From Variovorax sp. J22G73 (lineage in GTDB: Bacteria; Pseudomonadota; Gammaproteobacteria; Burkholderiales; Burkholderiaceae_C), in the NCBI RefSeq assembly GCF_030317035.1, contig NZ_JASZYK010000021.1:47622-111621 (forward strand): a stretch of DNA of 64,000 nt, read 5' to 3'. Positions 25,547-33,398 of the stretch are shown piece by piece. The position numbers and the translations under genes were made by a program. The notes beneath the pieces are model-generated. The model ran no database searches. It worked only from the letters and a program-made list of their open reading frames with translations, and was not told the DNA's origin. The first letter of the stretch is position 1; each line of letters begins with the position of its first letter.

Positions 25547-26152
25547 ATGAACATTCGAAATAGCCTTCCAGGGCGAACAAAAGTTCAATTGCGCGGGCCG
25601 TCCCACAAGCGAGATGAAGGCCAAGTGAAGGGGTCTACAGAAAAGGCGGAGTACAGGCTCAAACTTTTGACGGCGTTCTTGTCGTGCCTGACCGTAGCCG
25701 CCGCATTGTTCGGCGGACTTCAGGCATACCTGAACTATCGGCAGCAGGCGACACTGCAGGCGACCAGAGCGCTTCACACAGAGCAGAGAAGGATTTGTAT
25801 CGGTCTCGTCAACGTGGCGTCCAAAATGTTCTCGGCAACCGAACCCGAGGAACTTCTGCAACTCCATGATCAGTTTGCCGAGATAAAGCACGGCGAAGCG
25901 TTGGTGTATTTGGATAAAGAAACCGTCGAGCTTGCTGTTACCGTGTACAACAAATCGATTGAGGCGCTTAAGACACCAGAGGGAGATGGCTTCCGAAAAG
26001 GTGTTCAGTGCGCGCTGGCCGAACATCCTTTCAAACTTGCACTTGCATGTCGAAAGCTTGTCTCCAACGCCTTTATTCGCGAGGCAGCTCTTCCACCGAA
26101 TTTGATCGAGACGTCTTATGTGATGAAGTGGAAGGGCAACTGCAGCGGCTAG
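25547..26152 (+). CDS. One-TM protein of unknown function
   Basis: The protein is 201 aa from ATG 25547. A basic N-terminus is followed by one membrane segment at residues ~40-60 (LLTAFLSCLTVAAALFGGLQAYL). The C-terminal domain is helical, carries four scattered Cys, and ends KWKGNCSG. The topology suggests a membrane-anchored protein whose domain faces the cytoplasm or periplasm. No family recognised. The 280 bp after it (26153-26430) show no gene. Confidence 0.6.
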   Translation: MNIRNSLPGRTKVQLRGPSHKRDEGQVKGSTEKAEYRLKLLTAFLSCLTVAAALFGGLQAYLNYRQQATLQATRALHTEQRRICIGLVNVASKMFSATEPEELLQLHDQFAEIKHGEALVYLDKETVELAVTVYNKSIEALKTPEGDGFRKGVQCALAEHPFKLALACRKLVSNAFIREAALPPNLIETSYVMKWKGNCSG

Positions 26153-26430
26153 ATCTCATCTCGCTTCCGATGCGAGACGAAGCGCGGTGCCCTACTGTGA
26201 TCTCCAAGCCCGCATCCTCGTGAGTGATGCTTGAGCTGGCGCCAGTGCACCTGTTTGACGGGAGCCCGGCCGTGGACCGGCGCGTATCGCAGAGCTGCCC
26301 CATGATGATGGTGCAGAACGTCGATGGCGCAATGCCCGCGGAGGTTGCTAAAGGTCTGCGGTAAGCGCGGGCGGCGAGTGCCGGTTCTTACGAGTTGGCC
26401 TCGAACCGAACACAGCAGTAGGATCGCGCC

Positions 26431-26763
26431 ATGAAAACCGCTGAATTAACAGGCACTTCGCTCGACTACTGGGTGGCCCGGGCGGAGGGAATCACTCCAA
26501 CCGTTGAGGTTCAACTCAGGTTCATGCCGTCTACCAACTGGGGGCAGGCCGGTCCGATCATTGAGCGCGAGAAAATCATGATTGCGTGGAACGCCGGTGA
26601 GTGGATCTCAGGAGTCACAGCTTACGTGGATGGCCCAAGCGGGCACATGTCCAAGGGTCCGACGGCATTGATCGCGGCGATGCGCGCCTTCGTGACTTCA
26701 AAGCTGGGCAGTGACGTGTCGGACGATGTGCACCTTGCCATCGACAAAAAGCGCAACGGCTGA
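26431..26763 (+). CDS. NinX-like phage protein (DUF2591)
   Basis: The 110-aa protein starts MKTAELTGTSLDYWVARAEGI, the hallmark of DUF2591/NinX proteins. Further matches are FMPSTNWGQAGPIIEREKI and the end GPTALIAAMRAFVTSKLG. NinX is a small protein of lambdoid phage nin regions whose role is unknown. Its presence supports a prophage origin of this island. Confidence 0.85.
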   Translation: MKTAELTGTSLDYWVARAEGITPTVEVQLRFMPSTNWGQAGPIIEREKIMIAWNAGEWISGVTAYVDGPSGHMSKGPTALIAAMRAFVTSKLGSDVSDDVHLAIDKKRNG

Positions 26764-26776
26764 GAGAGGATCTTTG

Positions 26777-27097
26777 ATGGCTATTGAGATGGTTCTGACA
26801 TTGAGCATCGACAAGGAAGCGCCGGGCTTCTACACGGCGTCGGTTTTGGACAGCAGCGGTGGCCGCGTGACCGCAGAGGTTGACGCATACAGCTCAATCG
26901 AGGACGCGATACGAGCGGAGGCACAAGCTGTGCCGGACGGCTTCGCAAGCTTCATGGAGATCCGATATAGCGCATTTTCAACTGGCACCTATTTGCTTGA
27001 AGCCATTCCAAGCCAAGCGCGAGAGTTGGCTGATCGGCTGGTTGCTCTTGTCGCCGAAGCGCATCGAATTTCGGAGCGGAGCGCAGCGCATTTCTAG
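26777..27097 (+). CDS. Small unknown protein, island gene
   Basis: This 106-aa protein starts at ATG 26777, 13 bp after the NinX-like gene, with GAGAGAGG upstream. The composition is ordinary, with a likely beta-rich N-terminus (MVLTLSIDKEAPGFYTASVL) and a C-terminal helix (ARELADRLVALVAEAHRISE). It probably forms a unit with the NinX-like gene. No family recognised. Confidence 0.6.
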   Translation: MAIEMVLTLSIDKEAPGFYTASVLDSSGGRVTAEVDAYSSIEDAIRAEAQAVPDGFASFMEIRYSAFSTGTYLLEAIPSQARELADRLVALVAEAHRISERSAAHF

Positions 27098-27200
27098 GTC
27101 CGCACGCCGTTGCGGGCAGCGTCGACGAATTGAAGGCTGCGCTCGAGGCACGCGGCACCTACCTGGAGCTTTTGGACGCCGGCACGCACGTGCCGCGGCC

Positions 27201-27413
27201 CTAGTCTTTCATGCGTTTCAGTATGAAGTGACCGGTATTGGTGATCTCTAGGACGCGAGCAGTCCGCGGCGGTAGGTCCGGGTCGATGTTTTGCACCGAC
27301 GCGTTGACGAGTAGCGCGGCGCGGAGCATCTCTACCTGCCTAATCTCCTCGGGGTCGGTTACGGTGAGCGGAAAGGTGGCGTGCTGGAGTTGCTTTAAAT
27401 ACCTGAGCGTCAT
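27201..27413 (-). CDS. Small unknown protein
   Basis: ATG 27413 (MTLRYLKQLQHATFPLTVTD, 70 aa) is preferred to the upstream ATG 27443. The protein is soluble, with a helix around EIRQVEMLRAALL and a basic end. It is oriented opposite to its neighbours. Coding character is reasonable but no family is recognised. Confidence 0.45.
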   Translation of the reverse strand: MTLRYLKQLQHATFPLTVTDPEEIRQVEMLRAALLVNASVQNIDPDLPPRTARVLEITNTGHFILKRMKD

Positions 27414-27731
27414 GGCTGGCCTCGCATGGGTCGCACTGTTCACACTTGAGACTTCGAAACTTGTCGGATGATTCCGATGCTATTGCAAGCGCAAATTGAC
27501 GTTCTGCTGGGCGACGCGTGCGGTGCAGACGAAATGCAGCCAGGCACACATGATGGCAGGCGGGCGCAGGCTAAAAAGGCCGCCTCTTTGGGTTGCCCCG
27601 GCACCGAATGCAGCAGTAGCATCGTGCCTTGGGGAAGCGCTGCCCCTGCGCATTGCGTGACTTCTGTGTGGCCAGGCATTGATTCAGGCAGAAGATCCCA
27701 ACCAGCCTACAAGCACCAAGGATATCTGACC

Positions 27732-28334
27732 ATGGACGGCTCTTCGATGCTTAGACAGTGCTTGGTGTGCGATCAGTCTTTCCGCTGGCATCAAGGCCGA
27801 CTCCCGGGAAGAGTCAACAAATGCTGCTCGCCTAAGTGCAATGGCCAGTTCGGCTCTCGCTCACGCGGTGTTATGAGTTGGGAGAAACCAGAAAATGCGC
27901 TCGTGCGCCGCCTTTTAGAAGACGGCTTGACGGTGCGGGAGATGGCTGCCCTGATGGGATTCAGTAAAGGGACCGTTTGGTATCACCTCCGCGAAATCCA
28001 AGCACCTTTCGCTGGCCCTAACATTTGGAGTGAGGATGAGATGAACCTCCTGCGCGATTTCGCGGCAGTTATGCGGACACCGCAAATTTCGGAACTAATT
28101 GGGCGATCCGAATCGGCAATTCGCAAGAAGATGCGAGCCCTTAGGATCGTGCGGCCGACTTCGTTCTATCTTGAATATGGCCAAAAATTTCACGCGCTGC
28201 CGCTCGAGCTAAAACAGGCCATCTTGTTGCACAACAAGTTAAAAAGGAAGTTGAGAGATGAAGAACATCGCCGACTTGAGGGAACACCTGTTCAAGCAGC
28301 TCGAGGCACTCGACGACCCATCGCGCAAGGTTGA
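27732..28334 (+). CDS. Zinc-ribbon plus HTH protein
   Basis: ATG 27732 gives 200 aa; the frame upstream to 27468 looks non-coding. Residues 9-36 hold CLVC ... CCSPKC, a four-Cys zinc ribbon. It is followed by two helix-turn-helix-like segments: LEDGLTVREMAALMGFSKGTVWYHL (~65-90) and an SANT/NUMOD-like stretch (WSEDEMNLLRDF ... IGRSESAIRKKMRALRI). It is probably a DNA-binding regulator, and related architectures occur in homing-type nucleases, though no HNH or GIY motif is seen. Its 3' end overlaps the next gene by 77 bp in another frame. Confidence 0.65.
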   Translation: MDGSSMLRQCLVCDQSFRWHQGRLPGRVNKCCSPKCNGQFGSRSRGVMSWEKPENALVRRLLEDGLTVREMAALMGFSKGTVWYHLREIQAPFAGPNIWSEDEMNLLRDFAAVMRTPQISELIGRSESAIRKKMRALRIVRPTSFYLEYGQKFHALPLELKQAILLHNKLKRKLRDEEHRRLEGTPVQAARGTRRPIAQG

Positions 28335-28596
28335 TCTCAGACGCATGCGTTTGACTGCAGATATTGCAGGCTTGATCATTGACGCAGCGCGGGTAGAGGT
28401 CCAATTCGCCACCGTAGTTAAAGGGGCAGCGGATTTACCTTTTATTGAGTCTCAAGACCCTGACCATCCCAGCAACAAGCCAGAACGGCCGAAGCTCGAG
28501 GCGGTTGATCCGATGACACGCACTGCCCAGATCCTGACTGCAGGCCCGGCGTCAACGCATCCATGGCGCGAATCTGCAAAACGACGCGAGGGATAG
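28258..28596 (+). CDS. Small phage-type protein
   Basis: The 112-aa protein starts MKNIADLREHLFKQLEALDD, then ADIAGLIIDAARVEVQFATVV. This pattern is common among small early proteins of temperate phages and P4-like elements that follow DNA-binding regulators. It overlaps the zinc-ribbon/HTH gene, so the two are coupled. Function unknown. Confidence 0.7.
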   Translation: MKNIADLREHLFKQLEALDDPSRKVDLRRMRLTADIAGLIIDAARVEVQFATVVKGAADLPFIESQDPDHPSNKPERPKLEAVDPMTRTAQILTAGPASTHPWRESAKRREG

Positions 28597-28605
28597 AGGA
28601 CTTTC

Positions 28606-28684
28606 GTAGGTTTTGTAGCCCTGTCCCCCGGCCCTTTTCTGAAAAAAAAGGGGGTCTATCGGGCTTTTGTAGGTTTTGTAGCCC
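28606..28684. repeat. Paired direct repeat upstream of the xis-like gene
   Basis: GTAGGTTTTGTAGCCC occurs at 28606-28621 and 28669-28684. Each copy is followed 8 bp later by GGCCCTTTYT, so the repeat extends to about 35 bp with a 63-bp period. Between the copies lies a run of A then G (AAAAAAAAGGGGG). It may be a replication or regulatory iteron pair; the function is unknown. Confidence 0.55.
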
Positions 28685-28809
28685 ACCCGGGTGGCCCTTT
28701 CTTGGAAATTCGGTCTGACCTCGAAAACCGGATCCGATCTGGATGCCGACGCCTAGTAGGTTTGTCGGGCCCTAAAGACTAAGCTGCACCGTCCCTGTGA
28801 AGGAACTAG

Positions 28810-28995
28810 ATGAAGCCGAAAATCACACTTCCGGTGTGGGCCTCAAGGCACTACGACCCACCACCTGTGAAAAACACCCTTCGCATCTGGCTCCGCGAGG
28901 GCCGCATTGTCCCTGCTCCAGTCAAATTGGGCGCACGTATTACGTGGATCCCGACGCGCGACATGTTGCTGAAATTCCCTCAGCGCCTCGTCTGA
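28810..28995 (+). CDS. Excisionase-like protein
   Basis: The 61-aa protein starts at ATG 28810. WASRHYDPPPVKNTLRIWLREGRI followed by PAPVKLGARITWI is the winged-helix pattern of phage excisionases (Xis/DUF1233-type). It would bend DNA at the attachment site together with the island integrase, which is now broken. It lies about 9 kb from the integrase, on the same strand. Confidence 0.75.
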   Translation: MKPKITLPVWASRHYDPPPVKNTLRIWLREGRIVPAPVKLGARITWIPTRDMLLKFPQRLV

Positions 28996-29382
28996 TAGAT
29001 CGGCTGAGAAGCGCCGGATGAAGTGGCTGCACATCGGATGAAGCCAGGGTGACTTGCGGAACGGTTGGTTGACCGTTATCCAGCCGTTTGACGGCTACTG
29101 TAGGGCGCACGTCACTCGCAGTCAGTCGTCACGGTGCAGCCGCGGATCGGCTTTTCAGGCGTCCCGTGGGCGATGGAAGGGTGTCGCCCACGAATGCATG
29201 GCCGGAGTGATGAGTTTTGCCACGCGATTGATAGTAGCCATGGCTACTAGCAATCAGGCGCACGCACCAACGCCGCCATTTCCCCGAGTTGTTACCAGAA
29301 TCCTTAGCAGCTATTAGCCATTCAGCGAAAACCGCCCTGATGGAGTGCTTCCCAGTACGGAAAATCGTCTCTGGATCAACTG
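28996..29382. other. Non-coding stretch after the xis-like gene
   Basis: About 390 bp with no convincing gene. TAGCCATGGCTA near 29237-29248 is a perfect 12-bp palindrome that could be a binding site. I see nothing else. Confidence 0.4.
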
Positions 29383-29844
29383 TCAAGATAAGTCGCTCGC
29401 CTTGTTCGTGGCGAAGAGGGCAGACGAGATGAGACCGCTGCCGTACCGCAGCTTCTGGAACGTCAGATCGACGGAGCAAATTTTCTCCGCCGCAGCAAAA
29501 GTGGCCAACGCCTGAAAGTCTTTCGTCGAGACGGTAATAACCGCCTGAAACTGCGGCTTGGCTCGAGTGACTACGCCAACACATGGAATTTCCGCCGCCC
29601 CCGCGCCTACCTCATCTGCAGCAGAAATCATGACGACGAAATCTTTCGTTGTTCCGATCGCTTCATTAAATGACCCGGTAAATTCAAGATAACAGCTATC
29701 ACTGCGGGACCGTTTGCCCAGCGCTGGATCTTCGATGGCCCACGCATGAAATTCCAAACTCCATCCTGTGACCATTCCCGAGCGTGAAATTATCTCCCTA
29801 CTCGCGGCGGCTCTCCGCTTGGCAACCTGCACTTGCTTGCGCAT
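29383..29844 (-). CDS. Unknown protein, last gene of a minus-strand island operon
   Basis: The 153-aa protein starts at ATG 29844, 30 bp after the TraB-like gene. The N-terminus is basic (MRKQVQVAKRRAAASR) and the rest is alpha/beta (SLEFHAWAIEDPAL; DFVVMISAADEVG; QFQAVITVSTKDFQALATFA). It is soluble. No family recognised. Confidence 0.55.
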   Translation of the reverse strand: MRKQVQVAKRRAAASREIISRSGMVTGWSLEFHAWAIEDPALGKRSRSDSCYLEFTGSFNEAIGTTKDFVVMISAADEVGAGAAEIPCVGVVTRAKPQFQAVITVSTKDFQALATFAAAEKICSVDLTFQKLRYGSGLISSALFATNKASDLS

Positions 29845-29873
29845 GATTCATTGAGATCATGTACGGCCCAACC

Positions 29874-30554
29874 CTAGCTGATCAACCGAACTGCAGATCT
29901 CCCCCTAAAGGTCAATTGATCCAATAGGTTTTCAGGCCCCACTAAATGCAGAGCGCCAACGACCAGGAGATGACGTTTGGCCTGAGCCCCGCGAGATGCA
30001 ATGGTGTTAGCCCAGTTTTCATTTCGCGCGGTAAAGAATGCATGTCGCATGGACGCGATAGATCCAAGCGGACTTTCCGCTTGGGCAGCCTCGAGCGCTG
30101 GAATATTCGATTGCTCCCAAGCAGAGTGCAGTCTCTTAATATTTGCCAGCATATTGGGCATCGCAGCATCCATTGCTGCCTCCGCCTTGCCGATGTCTGG
30201 AGCAGGCACTGAGTCAAGTAGAGCGCCGAGAAAGCGCCCAGACTCGATATAGGTCATCGGGGGCCTGCGCGTAGCTTCTAAGGCACTCGAAAAAACGGTC
30301 TCTACGCCAGGCAGCACGGAGATGCTGCTGAATGCTTGGCCCAGTTTTGCAAATAGGGCTGCCCAGGGCTTCAGCATTCTTGTTTGCGGGTCCAACACAC
30401 ATGCGCCCAACTCTGCCCTGTCATGTTCCATTTCGATCAATTCGGACCACTGGAACGCATCCCAGACCCACGACGGAAATGCACCTCCTGTCGGCGGAAG
30501 ATGGTGCACGGCGCCGAGTATTCGCATATTGCAGCCAACGATGTCGTAATACAT
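29874..30554 (-). CDS. TraB/GumN family protein
   Basis: The protein is 226 aa from ATG 30554 (GAGG upstream). It has both family hallmarks: a GxxH near the start (RILGAVHHLPPTGG, G14-H17) with an acidic ELIEMEHD stretch ~25 residues later, and a second GxxH near the C-terminus (HLLVVGALHLVGPENLLDQL). TraB/PrgY/GumN/Tiki proteins are putative metalloproteases; PrgY-type members act on peptide pheromones. No signal peptide or TM is seen, so it should be cytoplasmic, unusual for GumN relatives. It is the fourth gene of a five-gene operon. Confidence 0.85.
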   Translation of the reverse strand: MYYDIVGCNMRILGAVHHLPPTGGAFPSWVWDAFQWSELIEMEHDRAELGACVLDPQTRMLKPWAALFAKLGQAFSSISVLPGVETVFSSALEATRRPPMTYIESGRFLGALLDSVPAPDIGKAEAAMDAAMPNMLANIKRLHSAWEQSNIPALEAAQAESPLGSIASMRHAFFTARNENWANTIASRGAQAKRHLLVVGALHLVGPENLLDQLTFRGRSAVRLIS

Positions 30555-30561
30555 GGGTGCC

Positions 30562-30828
30562 TCAACTCGGGCTAGCGTTCTGCTGCATCAACAACCGAAC
30601 AACGGCCGCCTCAGCATCCCGCTTTTGCTCATCGATGTATGCGGCGACGTCGGAGACATGCGCAACCCAGCTACCAGACCACAGCATCTTGAACATTGGG
30701 AACGGTACTTGGCGACGGTAAATCTTGTTCTGCAGCGACCTGGGGTCGAGGCTCAGCAAGTTGGCGACCTCATGAAGACGCAGCACCGGTCTGTTGACCA
30801 GTAACAGGAGCATCAGCTCAGTTTTCAC
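30562..30828 (-). CDS. PrtN-like transcription activator
   Basis: GTG 30828 gives an 88-aa protein (VKTELMLLLLVNRPVLRLHEVANLL...). The sequence LHEVANLLSLDPRSLQNKIYRRQVPFPMFK and then SDVAAYIDEQ matches the pyocin activator PrtN family, a small helix-turn-helix family. It overlaps the upstream gene and precedes the TraB-like gene by 8 bp. It may control phage-like genes of the island. Confidence 0.8.
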   Translation of the reverse strand: MKTELMLLLLVNRPVLRLHEVANLLSLDPRSLQNKIYRRQVPFPMFKMLWSGSWVAHVSDVAAYIDEQKRDAEAAVVRLLMQQNASPS

Positions 30829-31040
30829 GGACCAAGGTCGTATTCGTCCCGCACGGCGTCGATGATGCTGCGGATTGCTGGCGACGGCGCAGGCTCCGCG
30901 GTGTCCCATGAGCGCCCCTCAGCGTCGATTGGGTGCGCCTGCACCGGTAAAGGAATCCCCACGCGCCCGCCCTTCATGTCTCCGACGCGTTCCGCAATGA
31001 TTCCAGCAAGGTCATTGCTCGATTTCTTCTGCTTTGCCAT
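30825..31040 (-). CDS. Small unknown protein
   Basis: ATG 31040 (MAKQKKSSNDLAGIIAERVG) gives 71 aa; the frame further upstream overlaps the next gene. It is hydrophilic with a basic start and a Pro/Ala-rich centre. The stop overlaps the GTG of the PrtN-like gene. No family recognised. Confidence 0.6.
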   Translation of the reverse strand: MAKQKKSSNDLAGIIAERVGDMKGGRVGIPLPVQAHPIDAEGRSWDTAEPAPSPAIRSIIDAVRDEYDLGP

Positions 31041-31048
31041 GGTGCACC

Positions 31049-31279
31049 TCAGTGGCTCAACTTGCGCGGCTTGCGTGCGGCGGCGCCGAACAACCAGCAG
31101 GTAGCACGGTGCAGGAGGTAACAGGCGGCCATGGCAAGCGCTATGAACACCCAGGCTTTGAATGCCTCTCCAGCCGGAACCGCTGGCCCGCTGAATGCGG
31201 CGCCGGTCAGAAGCCAGAACACCAGCAGACCCATGAGGGTCCACACCACTGCGCTGAATCGACCAAGACCGGTGAGCAT
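31049..31279 (-). CDS. Small two-TM membrane protein
   Basis: The 76-aa protein has two membrane segments, residues ~8-29 (FSAVVWTLMGLLVFWLLTGA) and ~41-62 (AWVFIALAMAACYLLHRATC), and a basic C-terminus (ARKPRKLSH). It is the first gene of a five-gene minus-strand operon (31279 to 29383). It resembles small inner-membrane proteins of prophages. Function unknown. Confidence 0.65.
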   Translation of the reverse strand: MLTGLGRFSAVVWTLMGLLVFWLLTGAAFSGPAVPAGEAFKAWVFIALAMAACYLLHRATCWLFGAAARKPRKLSH

Positions 31280-31362
31280 CGCAACCCCTTGTTAGTGAGC
31301 CTTGATTGTCCGGCCCTGGATGGGGATTCGCAAACCATGCACCCGTACAAAACGCTGTACCG

Positions 31363-31382
31363 CCGGCTACATGGTGGCTACA
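31363..31382 (+). repeat. 20-bp repeat inside right island end
   Basis: Identical to 18732-18751, same orientation (CCGGCTACATGGTGGCTACA), about 80 bp inside the right tRNA-derived repeat. A possible integrase arm site. Confidence 0.6.
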
Positions 31383-31411
31383 TGCCATCAACAAAGTAGT
31401 GAGAAAAAGAA

Positions 31412-31438
31412 AAGGCGCTATCGATTAAATAGCGCCTT
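31412..31438. terminator. Hairpin terminator next to the second tRNA remnant
   Basis: AAGGCGCTAT (31412-31421) pairs with ATAGCGCCTT (31429-31438) across a CGATTAA loop, with A-rich flank on one side. It lies 26 bp beyond the 3' end of the tRNA-derived sequence on the minus strand, as expected for a tRNA terminator. Confidence 0.65.
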
Positions 31439-31463
31439 AATCAGTGCCCATGCGGCTTGCGGG

Positions 31464-31512
31464 TGGTAGGCCGTGATGGGCTTGAACCATCGACCAACGG
31501 ATTATGAGTCCG
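31464..31512 (-). repeat. tRNA-Ile(CAU) 3'-half, attachment-site copy 2
   Basis: Identical over 49 bp to 18557-18605 in the same orientation. The sequence beyond 31512 (CAAACCTATCC...) does not supply the D-arm or 5' acceptor strand, so this too is only a 3' fragment. The intact tRNA gene must lie outside the window, to the right if islands are stacked in tandem. Confidence 0.88.
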
Positions 31513-32114
31513 CAAACCTATCCAGCAACGGAAGTTGCTCGGAGTTGCGGCAATGCAGATCGAAGAGTGTCGAAAAAAGTCCCCGCCCCCCAGCGCGCTA
31601 CTTGCCCCGTGCCGGAAACTATCAAACCTTGCTCAGCCATTGAAGGGATGCTTTTATTCTGGTCCAATTTTTCATCTGCACCCATAAAAACTGGCAGGCT
31701 CTGAAAATCATGGAAGCGCTGCCGTTAAGGGCATCTCTAGGGCATGAAGGCTAAAAATGACGAAGGGGTTAACAACTACTGCGCTGCCAACCTCCGTCAA
31801 TACAGGGCTTGCAAATGGATTCGAAAATCTCCTCCCCATGCACTCCTTGCACCCCAATCCAAGTTGGATGTAAAGCTCGTGACCTCCGCTCTCTTCGAAA
31901 AGGCAGCTTCTGGCGCGGACTACACTATCTCCTGCCGATGGTGAACATAAATGCGTCTCTCGCGTTGTAGTCGAATACAACATACGTTGTTAAGTTGGAC
32001 GATCCGCTTCTTTTCTCCTGCGCCTTCGTCAACGCTGGAATGAATTGGGCAGCCAGACGTCTTCTCGCCAAATCGTGACACCGATTAGATCGCTTTTGCG
32101 GCGCATCGTCGCTT
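31513..32114. other. Gene-poor stretch between tRNA remnant and recombinase
   Basis: About 600 bp. I see short frames only (up to ~90 codons) without coding character. ATACGTTGTT at 31982-31991 recurs at 33435-33444 on the other side of the recombinase gene. Nothing else can be supported. Confidence 0.4.
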
Positions 32115-33398
32115 CTACTCCATCAGGTCGCCAGCCTCGCTGTCCATCAGATCTCCGATTCGGTAGTACCCCATGAAGGTATCGAAATTCCGATGCCCGG
32201 TCATTTTCATGGCGTCAGCCATCGGGCTCTTCTGGCGCCCTGCTTCGGTCACAAACCCCGATCGCAGCGAGTGCGCTGAGAAGTCCCCTCTCAGCCCCGC
32301 CTGCAGACACCGCGCCTGCACGATCTTCCGAACCGCCTTGGGATCCAGTGCATCGCCGGTTACTTTTCCACCCTTCAGCACCCGCCGGAAAATCGGCCCC
32401 TCGGTGACCTTCGCCACAGCAAGCCAGGCGTCGAGCGCGGCCGCCGCCAACCCCTTGATGGGTTTCTCATCGTCGTGCGTGCCGTCCTGGTTGGTCTTGG
32501 ACTGTCCGAGGCTGTAGGTGTAGCCCTTGGAGACCTTGCGCAGGTTGTCCATCACCGCGCCGGCGATTTCAGAACGCCGGCGCCCACCGCTTGAGAATGC
32601 AAACAGCAACAGCGCGCGATCACGCAGCCCGCGCGGCGACGCGTCGCACGTCTCGAGCACCTTGAGTAAATCGTCTTTGGCCAGCGCCTGTTGCTTGTGC
32701 GGCCTGACGTTGCGCGCGGCGTAGGCGCGCCGCACCGATTTCAGCAGCTCACGCACCTGGGCGTGATCGCAAGGGTTGTCCAGATCGAGGTTCTGGTGCG
32801 CTTTCGACAGCACCGCCACGCGGTGCACGAGCGTGTTCAACGAAAACGCCCCCAACTTTCCCTTGGAGCCCCCGTCCACCAGATAGCGATCGATCTCGGC
32901 CGGCAGCCCGATGGCCAGCACCGGTTTTTTGCCCTTCGCGCGCGCGGCCGCGGCGGTTCCAGTCTCCGATGACGCCACGTCGAGGGGGTCGACATCGGGC
33001 CGCGCATCAGGTCTTTCCGCATCGGGCAGGGCCAATGCGCCGACCTCGTCCGCTGTCACCGCGTCCCTGCCCTCCTCCGACGGCACCTCACGCGACGCGT
33101 GGTCGACGATGAACTGAACGACCACCGGCACCTCGACCGGTAGCGAAAGCGCGCGTGCGTAGCGCACATTGAACCAGGCGGCCCAGTAGCGCATGGCCGC
33201 TTGGTACGAGGCGAGCGTGTTGGCGGACGTGCCCTGTCGCACGAGCTCGCGCGCCGCGTCCTCGGTTGCATGCGACAGCCGACGGGGATCGAGCATTTCG
33301 AGCGCGACGCCGACGGGTGGCGGCGCCAATTCGATCAACTCGAGCGGCAAGGCGGTGGGGTTGGGCTCCCTGGACGTTTTCCTGCGGACGGGGGACAT
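32115..33398 (-). CDS. Tyrosine site-specific recombinase
   Basis: The protein is 427 aa. The N-terminal core-binding part (residues ~45-110, SANTLASYQAAMRYWAAWF) carries an Asp/Ala/Pro-rich insertion at ~125-160. The catalytic domain contains the first Arg (FSSGGRRRSEIAG, ~275), HSLRSGFVTEA (~378), the TGH box and the nucleophile Tyr (FDTFMGYYRIGD, ~411). All key residues are present, so it is probably active. It resembles recombinases of plasmids and genomic islands rather than P4- or lambda-type integrases. Its target site is unknown. Confidence 0.9.
   Translation of the reverse strand: MSPVRRKTSREPNPTALPLELIELAPPPVGVALEMLDPRRLSHATEDAARELVRQGTSANTLASYQAAMRYWAAWFNVRYARALSLPVEVPVVVQFIVDHASREVPSEEGRDAVTADEVGALALPDAERPDARPDVDPLDVASSETGTAAAARAKGKKPVLAIGLPAEIDRYLVDGGSKGKLGAFSLNTLVHRVAVLSKAHQNLDLDNPCDHAQVRELLKSVRRAYAARNVRPHKQQALAKDDLLKVLETCDASPRGLRDRALLLFAFSSGGRRRSEIAGAVMDNLRKVSKGYTYSLGQSKTNQDGTHDDEKPIKGLAAAALDAWLAVAKVTEGPIFRRVLKGGKVTGDALDPKAVRKIVQARCLQAGLRGDFSAHSLRSGFVTEAGRQKSPMADAMKMTGHRNFDTFMGYYRIGDLMDSEAGDLME

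Noticed and set aside
31441..31515. A complete tRNA-Ile(CAU) gene
   Set aside because: Only the anticodon loop onward is present. No D-arm or 5' acceptor strand pairing with ACGGCCT follows on the minus strand.
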